Made by a program: the position numbers and the translations under genes
Shown: positions 13,339 to 21,760 of the stretch, piece after piece
How the letters are laid out: the number at the start of each line of letters is the position of its first letter
Position numbering within the stretch: position 1 is the stretch's first letter
Notes under the pieces: model-generated
The model's input: the letters and a program-made list of their open reading frames with translations, nothing else
What the model was told of the DNA's origin: nothing
The model's database searches: none
Source: a virus
Virus record (IMG/VR): IMGVR_UViG_3300043413_000144
Location: 1-35,110 of that record
DNA length: 35,110 bases
Reading direction: 5' to 3' (one strand)

Positions 13339-13625
13339 TGTTCATCAACTCCATCGCCGTGACGGCCATCGTGCTGTGGGCCTTCTGGTGCTGGTTGTCG
13401 CCAGATATCCATGATGGGCTCATCGGCAAGATCCTTTGTCTATTGCTGATGCTGGCTGCGTTGGGGGTGTTGAGCAATCCCGGGCAGGAGGCGGAGGTGC
13501 TGCTGAATGTGTCAGTGGCATCACTCGCCATCCGCCATTGGTGGATGAAAACCTATTACCCACGGGTGCGTGAGTTTGTGCTGAGACATCTCAGGTGCAA
13601 AAACTGCCCCAATAAGCCGGAGTGA
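13335..13625 (+). CDS. Second lysis-cassette membrane protein (holin or antiholin)
   Basis: A 96-residue protein with two hydrophobic segments (INSIAVTAIVLWAFWCWLS and ILCLLLMLAALGVLSN), then a basic tail with HLRCKNCPNKPE. AGGAGG precedes ATG at 13335. Position between the holin-like protein and the endolysin suggests a holin partner or antiholin that sets lysis time. The C-terminal CKNC pair could bind metal. It overlaps the previous gene by 4 bp. Function is by context. Confidence 0.72.
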   Translation: MMFINSIAVTAIVLWAFWCWLSPDIHDGLIGKILCLLLMLAALGVLSNPGQEAEVLLNVSVASLAIRHWWMKTYYPRVREFVLRHLRCKNCPNKPE

Positions 13626-13630
13626 GCATC

Positions 13631-14113
13631 ATGAGATTGTCACCGCACGGCGTTGCCGTGGCCCATTACTTCGAACAGTGCAAGTTGAAGGCATACCCTG
13701 ATCCTGGCAGCAAGAACGGCGAGCCCTGGACGATTGGTTGGGGGCATACAGGCTCCGAGGTGAAGCCCGGGCTGGTGTGGACGCAGGAGCAGGCTGATGC
13801 CGCGTTCCTGGTGGACGTGACCCGCTTCGAGCGTGATGTGCTGTCGCTGGTCAAGGTGCCGGTCAATCAGGGCCAGTTCGATGCCCTGGTGCTGTTTGCC
13901 TACAACGTTGGCCGCAAGTCGCTGGAAACCTCCACCCTGCTGCGCAAGCTGAACGCCGGAGACTATGACGGCGCAGCGCTCGAATTCCGCCGCTGGAACA
14001 AGAATGACGGCAAGGTGATGCGCGGGCTGACCCGCCGCCGTGCTGCCGAGGAATGCCTGTTCCGTGGCATGGCCGGTGCTGATGCCATTCAGAAGGGAGT
14101 GGCAGCAGCATGA
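13631..14113 (+). CDS. Endolysin, GH24 lysozyme
   Basis: A 160-residue T4-type lysozyme of glycoside hydrolase family 24. The catalytic triad is Glu15 (FEQCKLKAY), Asp24 (PDPG) and Thr34 (WTIGWGH), spaced as in this family. It cuts the sugar backbone of peptidoglycan. There is no signal or signal-anchor sequence, so it depends on the holin to cross the inner membrane. GGAG stands 8 bp before ATG at 13631; GTG at 13622 is an in-frame alternative three codons longer. It overlaps the next gene by 4 bp. Confidence 0.95.
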   Translation: MRLSPHGVAVAHYFEQCKLKAYPDPGSKNGEPWTIGWGHTGSEVKPGLVWTQEQADAAFLVDVTRFERDVLSLVKVPVNQGQFDALVLFAYNVGRKSLETSTLLRKLNAGDYDGAALEFRRWNKNDGKVMRGLTRRRAAEECLFRGMAGADAIQKGVAAA

Positions 14114-14337
14114 CAGAGATCCTGAAACGCCTGCTGGACCTGCTGGTGCCGCGCTTCATCACCGAAGACGTGGCGCTCGAGTTGTTGGAAGACGGCTATC
14201 ACCCGGTGTGCAGCATGGAAGACGTGCGCCCTGGTGAGCAGTTCGACGGCATAGTGGCTATGCGTTCTTTCACGTGGCTTAACGTGGCCTCTTTTCCCCG
14301 CATCGTCGGTGAGGTGCGGTCATGGGAAGCCAAATGA
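14110..14337 (+). CDS. Hypothetical lysis-cassette protein, 75 residues
   Basis: Unknown family. The first third is helical (MTEILKRLLDLLVPRFITEDVALELLEDGYHPVCSM), and the rest is mixed. It is a soluble or peripherally bound protein between the endolysin and Rz, overlapping both by a few bases. Small proteins are common here in Gram-negative phages, but no function can be named from the sequence. Confidence 0.7.
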   Translation: MTEILKRLLDLLVPRFITEDVALELLEDGYHPVCSMEDVRPGEQFDGIVAMRSFTWLNVASFPRIVGEVRSWEAK

Positions 14338-14849
14338 TGCGCAGAGCCATTCCATACCTGCTGGCGTTCGCTGGCGCACTGGCCTGCCTGTGGTGGGCCT
14401 ATAGCCATGGCGTCAGCGTCACCACCACAGAGTGGCAGGGCAAGTGGGATAAGCAGGCAGAGCAGCTGGCTAAAGCCAAGGCCAAGGCAACCATGGAGGC
14501 GCGGGAAGAGGAACAGCGTCGCCAAGCCTCAATCGACAAGGTGAGAGATGACGCAGAAAAACAGATTGCCCTGGCTGAGAGTGATGCTCTTGCTGCCCGT
14601 GATGCTGCTGATGGCGTGCTCGAGCAAGCCAAGCGATTGGCAGCCAGAGCAGGTAAGTGCCCCAGCAATTCCGCAGCTACCCAGTCAGGCGCGCCAGCAG
14701 CAGAGCCCAGCGTGGTGCTCGCCGACGTGCTCGGCAGGGCTGACGCGAGAGCGGGGGAGCTGGCAGCAGCTTATGACCGCTCAAGAGCCGCAGGATTAGC
14801 CTGTGAACGGGCCTACGATGCGCTGCGCGCTGGGCGTGTGGAACCATGA
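14322..14849 (+). CDS. Rz: Rz-like inner-membrane spanin
   Basis: A 175-residue protein with one N-terminal membrane anchor (IPYLLAFAGALACLWWAYSHG) followed by a long periplasmic coiled coil rich in Ala, Glu, Lys and Gln. This is the i-spanin pattern. It pairs with Rz1 to span the periplasm and fuse the two membranes in the last step of lysis. ATG at 14322 has GAGGTG upstream; ATG at 14334, overlapping the previous stop as ATGA, is an alternative. Rz1 lies wholly inside it in another frame. Confidence 0.88.
   Translation: MGSQMMRRAIPYLLAFAGALACLWWAYSHGVSVTTTEWQGKWDKQAEQLAKAKAKATMEAREEEQRRQASIDKVRDDAEKQIALAESDALAARDAADGVLEQAKRLAARAGKCPSNSAATQSGAPAAEPSVVLADVLGRADARAGELAAAYDRSRAAGLACERAYDALRAGRVEP
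14548..14799 (+). CDS. Rz1: Rz1-like outer-membrane spanin lipoprotein (embedded)
   Basis: An 83-residue lipoprotein encoded entirely inside Rz in a different frame. The signal peptide LPWLRVMLLLPVMLLMAC ends at lipidated Cys24, and the first part of the mature chain is Ser/Pro/Gln-rich (PAIPQLPSQARQQQSPAW). This is the classic o-spanin arrangement seen in lambda and related phages. After Rz binds it, the complex links both membranes. The ATG is at 14548. Confidence 0.88.
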   Translation: MTQKNRLPWLRVMLLLPVMLLMACSSKPSDWQPEQVSAPAIPQLPSQARQQQSPAWCSPTCSAGLTRERGSWQQLMTAQEPQD

Positions 14850-14987
14850 CTCTGGCCCTGATTTTCGGCTGGGTCCTTCCTCCGCCCCCCTCCCTTGCGG
14901 GGGCATAGTCTCCGCGGTATTTGATATCTGAGTGGGCCTCAAGATAAGAATTTTTAATTATATCTCCTGCCTCGATAAGGGTGTGTT
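14850..14987. other. Gene-free stretch before terminase, candidate cos region
   Basis: No gene is seen in these 138 bp. They hold a GC-rich segment with a 6-bp inverted repeat GCCCCC (14884-14889) / GGGGGC (14899-14904), then an A+T-rich run (14945-14965). In lambda-type phages with Nu1 and gpA terminase, the cos cutting and binding sites lie just before nu1. The site is a position-based guess; no cohesive-end sequence is proved. Confidence 0.35.
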
Positions 14988-15506
14988 ATGGCCAAGCATG
15001 CCGGTCAGAATGTCAATAAGTCAGAACTCTGCGTGATCATGGGGGTAAGCCCGCCGACCGTTGACGGCTGGGTTCGCAACGGTTGCCCGATCACTCAGCG
15101 CGGATCCCGCGGCGTGGCCGCCACCTTCAATACTGCCGATGTGATGAAGTGGCTGCGTGACAAGGCCAGGGATGAAGGTCGCGGCACGGCGCAGGCATCA
15201 GAGGAAGAACTCAAGCTGCGCAAGCTGGCGGCAGAGGCCGAGAAGGCCGAGCTGGAGCTGGCGAAGGCAAAGGGTGAAGTTGCCCCGGTGCGTGAGTTCG
15301 AGCGGGCCACCTCTGCATTGATGGCAGTGATCCGTCAAAACGTGATGCAGGTACCTGGCCGCGCCGTGATGCAGCTGATCGGCTGCAACGATGAAAGCGA
15401 GTTAAAGTCAAAGCTGCGGGCCGAGCTGGTGCTGGCGCTTGAGTCTGCTGCAGAAGAGGAGCTGGCCCTCGATGACGACGAGGACCAGTCTGGCTCGGAT
15501 GACTAA
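14988..15506 (+). CDS. Terminase small subunit, Nu1-like
   Basis: A 172-residue protein of the lambda Nu1 type. The N-terminal winged helix-turn-helix (KSELCVIMGVSPPTVDGWVRNGCPITQRGSRGVAATFNTADVMKWL) binds the packaging site. A long charged helix (EEELKLRKLAAEAEKAELELAKAKGE) follows for oligomerisation, and a C-terminal part with an acidic end (LALDDDEDQSGSDD) contacts the large subunit. ATG at 14988 has AAGGGTG upstream. The last codons overlap the start of the large subunit by 8 bp. Confidence 0.9.
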   Translation: MAKHAGQNVNKSELCVIMGVSPPTVDGWVRNGCPITQRGSRGVAATFNTADVMKWLRDKARDEGRGTAQASEEELKLRKLAAEAEKAELELAKAKGEVAPVREFERATSALMAVIRQNVMQVPGRAVMQLIGCNDESELKSKLRAELVLALESAAEEELALDDDEDQSGSDD

Positions 15507-17553
15507 GCAACACCAGTTCAGCAACCTGGTCGCGGTTGCTGACGCTGTCAGACGAGCCACGATCAACCTCATCCCTCCCGCTGACATCCTCCCGAGTGTC
15601 TGGGCAGAGCGCAACGTGCGCATCCCGGTAGGTAACGCCAAGCCAGGCCCTATCCGGTTTGATAACGCCCCGCCACAGCGCGGGATGATCGATGTCATCA
15701 AGGAGCCCGGGATCCGCCGCGTCTCCTACAAGCTGGCCGCCCAGCTTGGCAAGACCACCATCCAGCAGTGCATCACCGGCTTTCATATCGAGCATGAGCC
15801 AAAGTCGCAGATCTTCGCCCAGCCATCGCAAGGCGATATCCAGACCTTTCAGGAGACCAAGCTGCGCCCGATGCTGGACGCCAACCCGCAGATCTCCAGC
15901 AAGATGGCAAAGCAGCGGGGGCGGGAAGGGGTCAACAACAGCAGAATGATCTCTTATATCGGCGGCTGGCTGATGTTCTGCTGGTCTGGCTCGCCGAAGA
16001 CTGCCCGTGGCCGCTCTGCGCCAGTGATCCACCAGGACGAGATCGACGGCTATGACCCGTTGCCAGAGGGTGACTTCGGCGAACTGCTGGCACAGCGGGC
16101 GGCCTCCTTCGGTGATGAAGCGCTGCGCACAGAGTCCAGCACCCCGACCATTGAAGGCTCGAGCCGGATCGCCATTGCCTTTGATGAGGGGGATCAGCGC
16201 CGCTACTACGTGCCGTGCCCGCACTGCGGCCACGCCCAGGTGTTGAAGTGGGAAAACGTCACCTGGCAGGGGCGCGCCTCTGTCGATATCGATGATGCAG
16301 AGGAAGATCTCGGCAAGGAGCACCTGCCTGAAACCGCTGGCTACGCCTGTGAAGGGTGTGGAGCGATATGGAGCGACGGCGAGCGCATCGCCGCGATCCG
16401 CGAGGCAGAGAAACACGGTGGCGGCTGGCGGGCGGCCAAACCGTTCCGGGGTCACGCCTCCTTCCACGGCCCGGAGATGCTTTCCACCTTTCGGCGCCTG
16501 CGCGATATCGTCCAGTCCTACCTCGACAAGCTGGCGGTGGGTGACATGCAATCCTTCGTCAACGTCTCGCTGGCCGAGGTCTATGCCGAGAAGGGCGAGA
16601 AGGCAGACCCGTCCAGCTTGCAACTGCGAGCCGAAGAGTACCGCGCCGATGTGCCGATGGGGGGGCTATACCTGACCGCCGGGATTGATATGCAGATGGA
16701 CCGCCTTGAGTGCGAAGTGGTGGCGTGGGGAGTGGCAGAAGAAAGCTGGTCTGTCGCCTACTACGTGCTGTGGGGCGACCCTCTGGAGCAGGACGTTTGG
16801 GACGATCTGGATGATGTGTTGGCCGGTACCTACCAGCACGAAAACGGGGCGATCATGTCGATCAGCTCGGCGGTGCTCGATACCGGCGGCACCAAGAAGC
16901 AGGGCCAGAGCTACACCCAGGCGGCCTATGACTACGCCAAGGGCAAGACCGGCCGCCGCCTGTTCGCCGGTAAAGGGGTCGGTGGATGGGGCCGCCCCAT
17001 CGTTGAGAAGCCGCAGCGTAAGCAGTCAGGCAAGAAGGCGCGCAAGGTTGATCTGTTCCTGGTCGGGGTGGACGAGGCGAAGCTGGTGGTCATGCGGCGC
17101 CTGGCTGCCACCGTTGGCGCCGACACCCGCACCAGCGGCCCGGGCTACTGCCATACCCCCAGCGATCGGGATGCGGAGTGGTATCGTCAGCTCACCGCCG
17201 AGAAGCTGCTCACCCACTATGTCAAAGGCCAACCTGTCAGAACGTGGAGCAAACCGGATCGGGCCCGCAACGAGGCGCTCGACTGCCGGGTGTATGCCTA
17301 TGCCGCGCTCAAGATCATGAATCCGTCATTCAAGCGGCTGGCAGAGCGTTTCGCCAAGGCGGATGATGACACGGTGGCCACCCAGAAACCGGCAGCCAAG
17401 CGGCCTCCGCAAGGTGGGCACATCAAGCCGGAGGGGCCGAAGGAAATCCCCCAAGAGGAAGCCAAACCCCCGCAAACCCAGACTAAACCCGCGATCAAGC
17501 GCTCCAAATCCGTCGCGGGGCGCAATAAGGGCGGATGGGTGAGGGGCTGGTGA
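15499..17553 (+). CDS. Terminase large subunit, lambda gpA-like
   Basis: A 684-residue packaging motor and nuclease of the gpA family. The ATPase has a Walker A-type AAQLGKTT (about 80-87) and a Walker B-type PVIHQDEID (about 175-183). Two cysteine pairs (CPHC at 240-243 and CEGC at 284-287) suggest a zinc knuckle. The nuclease domain starts near YLTAGIDMQMDRLE with Asp397 as a likely metal ligand, and DCRVYAYAAL lies near its end. The Pro/Lys-rich C-terminal tail holds repeat copy R2 (EIPQEE, residue about 649). I chose ATG at 15499; the longer reading is shadow of the small subunit. Confidence 0.95.
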   Translation: MTKQHQFSNLVAVADAVRRATINLIPPADILPSVWAERNVRIPVGNAKPGPIRFDNAPPQRGMIDVIKEPGIRRVSYKLAAQLGKTTIQQCITGFHIEHEPKSQIFAQPSQGDIQTFQETKLRPMLDANPQISSKMAKQRGREGVNNSRMISYIGGWLMFCWSGSPKTARGRSAPVIHQDEIDGYDPLPEGDFGELLAQRAASFGDEALRTESSTPTIEGSSRIAIAFDEGDQRRYYVPCPHCGHAQVLKWENVTWQGRASVDIDDAEEDLGKEHLPETAGYACEGCGAIWSDGERIAAIREAEKHGGGWRAAKPFRGHASFHGPEMLSTFRRLRDIVQSYLDKLAVGDMQSFVNVSLAEVYAEKGEKADPSSLQLRAEEYRADVPMGGLYLTAGIDMQMDRLECEVVAWGVAEESWSVAYYVLWGDPLEQDVWDDLDDVLAGTYQHENGAIMSISSAVLDTGGTKKQGQSYTQAAYDYAKGKTGRRLFAGKGVGGWGRPIVEKPQRKQSGKKARKVDLFLVGVDEAKLVVMRRLAATVGADTRTSGPGYCHTPSDRDAEWYRQLTAEKLLTHYVKGQPVRTWSKPDRARNEALDCRVYAYAALKIMNPSFKRLAERFAKADDDTVATQKPAAKRPPQGGHIKPEGPKEIPQEEAKPPQTQTKPAIKRSKSVAGRNKGGWVRGW
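17442..17459 (+). repeat. Dispersed late-region repeat, copy R2
   Basis: GGAAATCCCCCAAGAGGA in the C-terminal tail of the terminase gene, read as EIPQEE. It starts 93-108 bp before the connector gene, depending on that gene's start. Confidence 0.85.
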
Positions 17554-18092
17554 GCTGCAATTTTCCTGCAAAAATCGGAGCCGGGTTAACGTTTAACCTG
17601 TTGCTGACATTAACCGCATACCCTGCTCCTGCGTGGAGCGTCTTTATCTCCCTGCGTGGCCCCGGCGCGATGACCATGACTGCCACCTCGGAAGGCTCAC
17701 AGCATCGCTTTCGTGCCGACGTCACAGAAACCGCTGACTGGGTGCCCGGTGATTACTGGTACACCCTGCGCGCCGTTGATGCCGCGACCAGTGAAATGGT
17801 CGAGGTCGAGTGCGGGCAAGTCACCATCACCCCGGATCTGATCAACGCTGCAGCCGGTTTTGATGGCCGGACGCCAAACCAGATCGCCCTCGATGCCATC
17901 GAGGCTGTGATCGCCCAGCGGGCCACCCTGGATCAGGAGCGGTACCGCATCAACAACCGCGAACTCTATCGCACCTCTATCCCCGATCTGCTCAAGCTGC
18001 GCGACCACTACGTTCGGCTGGTCAAGCGCGAGCAGGATCTCGCTTGTGGCCGCAATCCGTTCGGCAACACCGTCAGAGTGAGGCTTCGCTGA
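17535..18092 (+). CDS. Head-tail connector / head completion protein
   Basis: A 185-residue protein in the position of lambda gpW, between terminase and portal. The N-terminal half is beta-rich (FNLLLTLTAYPAPAWSVFISLRG ... YWYTLRAVDA) and looks like a small virion domain. The C-terminal half (DAIEAVIAQRATLDQERYRINNRELYRTSIPDLLKLRDHYVRLVKREQ) resembles a gpW-like helical pair. The start may be ATG 17535 or GTG 17550, the second overlapping the terminase stop as GTGA. It overlaps the portal gene by TGATG. The gpW link is by position and weak similarity. Confidence 0.75.
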   Translation: MGEGLVSCNFPAKIGAGLTFNLLLTLTAYPAPAWSVFISLRGPGAMTMTATSEGSQHRFRADVTETADWVPGDYWYTLRAVDAATSEMVEVECGQVTITPDLINAAAGFDGRTPNQIALDAIEAVIAQRATLDQERYRINNRELYRTSIPDLLKLRDHYVRLVKREQDLACGRNPFGNTVRVRLR

Positions 18093-19654
18093 TGACTACC
18101 ATGGTTTTCAAATGGCAGCAGCGGCTGATGGAGCAACAAGCCGCCGAATCACCGCCAAAGCGCCACTTTATGCGCAACCGCACCGGTGCCCGGATGTTTG
18201 CCGCCGCCAGGCAAGATCGGCTGGGTACCGCATGGGGTGGTACCCCGCTCACCGCTGATGAAATTGTTGATCGCAACCAGGTTGTGCTGGTGGCCCGCTC
18301 CCGCGAGCAGTCAGCCAACAACGATTACGGCCGTTCGTTCCTGCGGATGTGCCGGCAAAACATCGTCGGCCCGAAAGGGGTAATGCTGCAGGCCCAGAGC
18401 ATGACCGCGCGCGGCAAGCTCGACAACGCCGCCAACCAGGCGATCGAAGATGGCTGGCTGGCGTGGGGCAAGCGCAAGCACTGCGACGTGACCGGCCGCC
18501 GCTCCTGGCGCGCCATTCAGGCCAACTGCATCACCAGCGCCGCCAAAGATGGCGAGTTCATGGTTAGGCTGGTGTTTGGTGCCGATGCGGGGGCCTGGGG
18601 CTTTGCCCTGCAAGTGCTGGATCCGCAGCGATGCCCCATAGACCTCAACGACCAGCGCCCGCGCACTGGCGCCTTTATCCGGCAAGGGATTGAGTTCAAC
18701 CGCTACGGTCGCCCGCTGGCCTACTACTTCACCACCACTGACGAGGGCGAGGCCGGTTACCACTGGGGCGGCAAGCACTACGTGCGGATCCCGGCGGAAG
18801 AGATCATTCACGGCTTTCTCGAGGACATGGTGGGTCAGAAGCGCGGCCTGCCGTGGATGTCGACCGCCCTGTTCCGCATGCGTCAGCTCGGCGCCATGGA
18901 AGAGGCGGCCATCATCAAGGCGCGCACCGGCGCCAACCAGATGGGCTTTATCGAGTGGGACGAGAATGTCGGGCCTGAATCTGATGAAAATGAGGAGCTG
19001 ACCATCGACAGCGAGCCAGGCGAGTGGCGCGTGCTGCCATCTGGCGCCCGGGTCAAAGAGACCAATCCGCAATATCCAACCGGTGAATATGCCCCCTTCT
19101 ACAAGCAAGCCCTGCGCGGCATGGCCGCCGGTTTTGGGGTACTTTACAACAACCTCGCCAGCGATCTGGAAGGGGTCAACTTCTCCAGCATCCGCCAAGG
19201 CACCCTCGATGAGCGTGAGCACTGGAAAGACCTGCAGGAGTGGCTGATTGAAAGCCTGATCGAACCGGTGTTCGAGGCCTGGCTGCCCAGGGTGCTGCTG
19301 GCTGGCTTGATCAAGGTGAAAGGCAAGCCGTTGCCGGCCGAGCGCATCGATCAATATCGAGTCGTTGAGTGGCAAGCCCGCCGCTGGCAGTGGATCGACC
19401 CGCGCGCAGACGTGAACTCCGCCGTCGAGGCCAAGAACAACATGTTGACCAGCCCGGGCAAGATTATCCGCGAGCAGGGTCAAGACCCGCAAACCGTCTG
19501 GCAAGAGTCTGCCCGCGATGTCGCCGCGATGATAGAGGCCTACAAATCGGAAGGGATCGACGAAGCCACCGCCAAAGAACTGGTATTGCTCTCCATGGGC
19601 AGGCCACAACAGAAAGTTGCACCAATACCATCAGCTGATAAGGCCGAAGCATGA
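18092..19654 (+). CDS. Portal protein, lambda gpB-like
   Basis: A 520-residue lambda-type portal protein. Recognisable segments are DEIVDRNQVVLVARSREQSANNDYGRSFLRMCRQNIVGPKG near the start, EIIHGFLEDMVGQKRGLPWMSTALFRMRQLGAMEEAAIIKARTGA in the middle, and FGVLYNNLASDLEGVNFSSIRQGTLDEREHWKDLQEWLIESLIEPVFEAWL in the stem region. Twelve copies form the ring through which DNA enters and leaves the head. ATG at 18092 overlaps the upstream stop (TGATG), and its end overlaps the protease-capsid gene by 4 bp. Confidence 0.96.
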   Translation: MTTMVFKWQQRLMEQQAAESPPKRHFMRNRTGARMFAAARQDRLGTAWGGTPLTADEIVDRNQVVLVARSREQSANNDYGRSFLRMCRQNIVGPKGVMLQAQSMTARGKLDNAANQAIEDGWLAWGKRKHCDVTGRRSWRAIQANCITSAAKDGEFMVRLVFGADAGAWGFALQVLDPQRCPIDLNDQRPRTGAFIRQGIEFNRYGRPLAYYFTTTDEGEAGYHWGGKHYVRIPAEEIIHGFLEDMVGQKRGLPWMSTALFRMRQLGAMEEAAIIKARTGANQMGFIEWDENVGPESDENEELTIDSEPGEWRVLPSGARVKETNPQYPTGEYAPFYKQALRGMAAGFGVLYNNLASDLEGVNFSSIRQGTLDEREHWKDLQEWLIESLIEPVFEAWLPRVLLAGLIKVKGKPLPAERIDQYRVVEWQARRWQWIDPRADVNSAVEAKNNMLTSPGKIIREQGQDPQTVWQESARDVAAMIEAYKSEGIDEATAKELVLLSMGRPQQKVAPIPSADKAEA

Positions 19655-21699
19655 AAAAAACAGCACAAGAGCGCATGGCTCAGCGCCTGAAAGAGATTCA
19701 AAGCCGTGGCGCCTTATACCGCGAAGCAACCGTGGCCAGCATCGACAAAGAGGCGCGCACCGTTGAGCTGTCGTTCAGCAGCGAAACCGAAAGTGTTGAG
19801 CGGTGGTTTGGTATCGAGATCCTTGGTCACGATGCGGGTGAATGCGATCTGACCCGCCTTAACAACAAGGCACCGTTGCTCTGGATGCACGACTGGGACG
19901 ATCAGCGCGGTGTGATCGAGCAGGGTACCGCCCGCATCGACCAAGACAAGAAGGGTCGCTGCAAAGTCAGATTCAGCCGATCCGATGATGGTGAGCAGCT
20001 ATTTCAGGATGTGGCTGATGACATCGTCACCAAGGTATCGGTTGGCTACTTCGTTAATGGCCTGCGCCTTGTTGAAGAGCGTGATGGCGTCGATGTATTT
20101 CGCGTGTCATGGACTCCCTATGAAGTGAGCCTTGTTTCTGTCGCCGCAGATGATGACGTTGGCGTGGGCCGCTCACTGGAAATCCCCCAAGAGGATGGGA
20201 AACGGCGCATTGATGAAACTGCAATCACTGAAAGTGGCGCGACCGCTAAAGACTCAACTACTGAGGAAGTCAGAAAGATGGAAAAAACACTGCGTGACGG
20301 CAAGGGCAATCTGGTACGCGCCCTGGTTGATGCCGAAGGCAAGATCCTCGAAGTGATCGAGGTACTGGAAGAGGCTGGCGCAGATGTTCGTGCGGCCCAA
20401 AACAACGCGGCCAAGGCCGAGCGCGAGCGTGCTGCATCCATTCTGCAAATGGGTGAGCAGTACGGCTGCCGATCCCTGGCTGACAAGGCTGTTTCCGAAG
20501 GCAAGACCGTTGATGAGTTCCGTGCCGAGGTGCTCGATTACATCAACACCCGCGACGCTCGGGCCATTGTTGGTGTGCTCAGTAAACGCGAGCCAGCCCA
20601 GCCTTCCCAGCGCTCCGGTGTTCCGCTTTCCGAGATGCCCAGCCCGCTGATCGGCCTCTCCGATCAGGAAGTGCGCAACTACTCCATTTTCCGTGCAGTG
20701 CGCGCCCTGCAACCGAACGCCTCCAAGGCTGATCGTGATGACGCAGCATTCGAGATCGAGTGCTCCGAGACCGCCCAGCGCCAACTCGGCAAGACCGCCA
20801 AAGGGATTTTGATCCCGCAGGACGTACTTAACTCCCGCGCTTTCAATGCTGGAGGTGCGGCCAATACCCCGAGCGGCGCGCAGTCAGGCCAGAATCTGGT
20901 TGATACCACCTTTATGGGTGGCAGCTTTATCGAGATGCTGCGCAACCGCACTACCATCATGCGTCTGGCCACTACCATGGGTGGGCTGGTTGGTAATGTG
21001 GACGTTCCCCGTCAAACAGGTGGCGCAACCGCATACTGGCTTGGTGAAGGTGAGGATGCGCAAGAAGGCACCCCGACCATCGGTCAGCTCACTCTGTCTC
21101 CCAAGACATTGGCTGCCTATACCGATATCACCCGCCGTCTGCTGATGCAATCCAGCATGGATGCAGAAGGCATCGTGCGCCGCGATCTGGTCAATGCCAT
21201 GGCGCAGGCCATCGACTTTGCCGGTTACTACGGCAGTGGTGCCGGCAATCAGCCGCGCGGCATCAAGAACTACACCGGGATCAACGCTGTTGATTTCGCT
21301 GCGCTGTGGCCGACCTATACCGAGCTGGTGGCGATGGAGTCCGAGATTGCTGCTGACAACGCAGATATCGGCCAGATGGGATACATCGGTAACGCCCGCT
21401 TCCGTGGTAACTGCAAGTCAACCGCCAAGTTTGGTACTGGTACCGAATCAACCATATGGGAGCCGGGTAACACCGTCAACGGCTACCAATGCGAGATCAG
21501 CAACCAGATCGCCCAAGGCGATGTGTTCTTCGGCAACTTCGCCGACATGCTGATCGGCATGTGGGGCGGTCTGGATCTGACCGTTGACCCGTACAGCCTG
21601 AGCAAATCCGGCGGCCTGCGCATCGTGGTATTCCAGGACGTTGACTTTGTCCTGCGCCGTGTGGAGTCGTTCTGCTGGGGCAGCCAGAACGTCGCGTAA
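19651..21699 (+). CDS. Fused prohead protease and HK97-type major capsid protein
   Basis: A 682-residue fusion. Residues 1 to about 175 are an S78 prohead protease with His80 (LLWMHDWD) and Ser130 (TKVSVGYF). A linker holding repeat copy R3 (EIPQED at residue 177) follows, then a coiled delta/scaffold region (about 210-310). The rest is an HK97-fold capsid (RNYSIFRAVRAL ... SFIEMLRNRTTIMRLATTMGG ... VAYTDITRRLLMQSSMDAEGIVRRDL). The protease would cleave the scaffold so that the shell matures. A good internal start with GAGGAAG lies at 20278. ATG at 19651 overlaps the portal gene by 4 bp. Confidence 0.95.
   Translation: MKKTAQERMAQRLKEIQSRGALYREATVASIDKEARTVELSFSSETESVERWFGIEILGHDAGECDLTRLNNKAPLLWMHDWDDQRGVIEQGTARIDQDKKGRCKVRFSRSDDGEQLFQDVADDIVTKVSVGYFVNGLRLVEERDGVDVFRVSWTPYEVSLVSVAADDDVGVGRSLEIPQEDGKRRIDETAITESGATAKDSTTEEVRKMEKTLRDGKGNLVRALVDAEGKILEVIEVLEEAGADVRAAQNNAAKAERERAASILQMGEQYGCRSLADKAVSEGKTVDEFRAEVLDYINTRDARAIVGVLSKREPAQPSQRSGVPLSEMPSPLIGLSDQEVRNYSIFRAVRALQPNASKADRDDAAFEIECSETAQRQLGKTAKGILIPQDVLNSRAFNAGGAANTPSGAQSGQNLVDTTFMGGSFIEMLRNRTTIMRLATTMGGLVGNVDVPRQTGGATAYWLGEGEDAQEGTPTIGQLTLSPKTLAAYTDITRRLLMQSSMDAEGIVRRDLVNAMAQAIDFAGYYGSGAGNQPRGIKNYTGINAVDFAALWPTYTELVAMESEIAADNADIGQMGYIGNARFRGNCKSTAKFGTGTESTIWEPGNTVNGYQCEISNQIAQGDVFFGNFADMLIGMWGGLDLTVDPYSLSKSGGLRIVVFQDVDFVLRRVESFCWGSQNVA
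20178..20201 (+). repeat. Dispersed late-region repeat, copy R3
   Basis: A 24-bp copy in the protease-capsid linker, beginning GGAAATCCCCCAAGAGGATG and ending GGAA. It is identical to R5, which lies 8.2 kb away in non-coding DNA, and starts 100 bp before the internal ATG at 20278. Confidence 0.88.
20278..21699 (+). other. Possible internal start giving scaffold-capsid product
   Basis: ATG at 20278 (MEKTLRDGKG) lies in the frame of the fusion, just after the protease domain. GAGGAAG (20263-20269) stands 8 bp upstream. Initiation here would make a 473-residue scaffold-plus-capsid chain without protease, similar in logic to the nested Nu3 start in lambda gene C. It is inferred from the start signal and domain border. 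Confidence 0.5.
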
Positions 21700-21707
21700 T
21701 TAAGGGG

Positions 21708-21736
21708 TGGCCGCCTTCCATTCGATAGGGCGGCCA
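21708..21736 (+). other. Hairpin after the capsid gene
   Basis: TGGCCGCC (21708-21715) pairs with GGCGGCCA (21729-21736) over a 13-base loop. No T-run follows, so it is a weak terminator at most. It may instead protect the abundant capsid message or lower readthrough into the next genes. Confidence 0.5.
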
Positions 21737-21760
21737 TCTTCCATCCAAGAGGGTGAACGG

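Noticed and set aside
15211-16623. 470-codon minus-strand opening
   Set aside because: It lies antisense across both terminase genes, whose protein families are clear. High G+C favours long shadow frames; its translation is compositionally biased and has no recognisable motif.
18311-19609. 432-codon minus-strand opening
   Set aside because: Antisense to the portal gene, in the mirror frame; no family features and no ribosome site that fits an operon.
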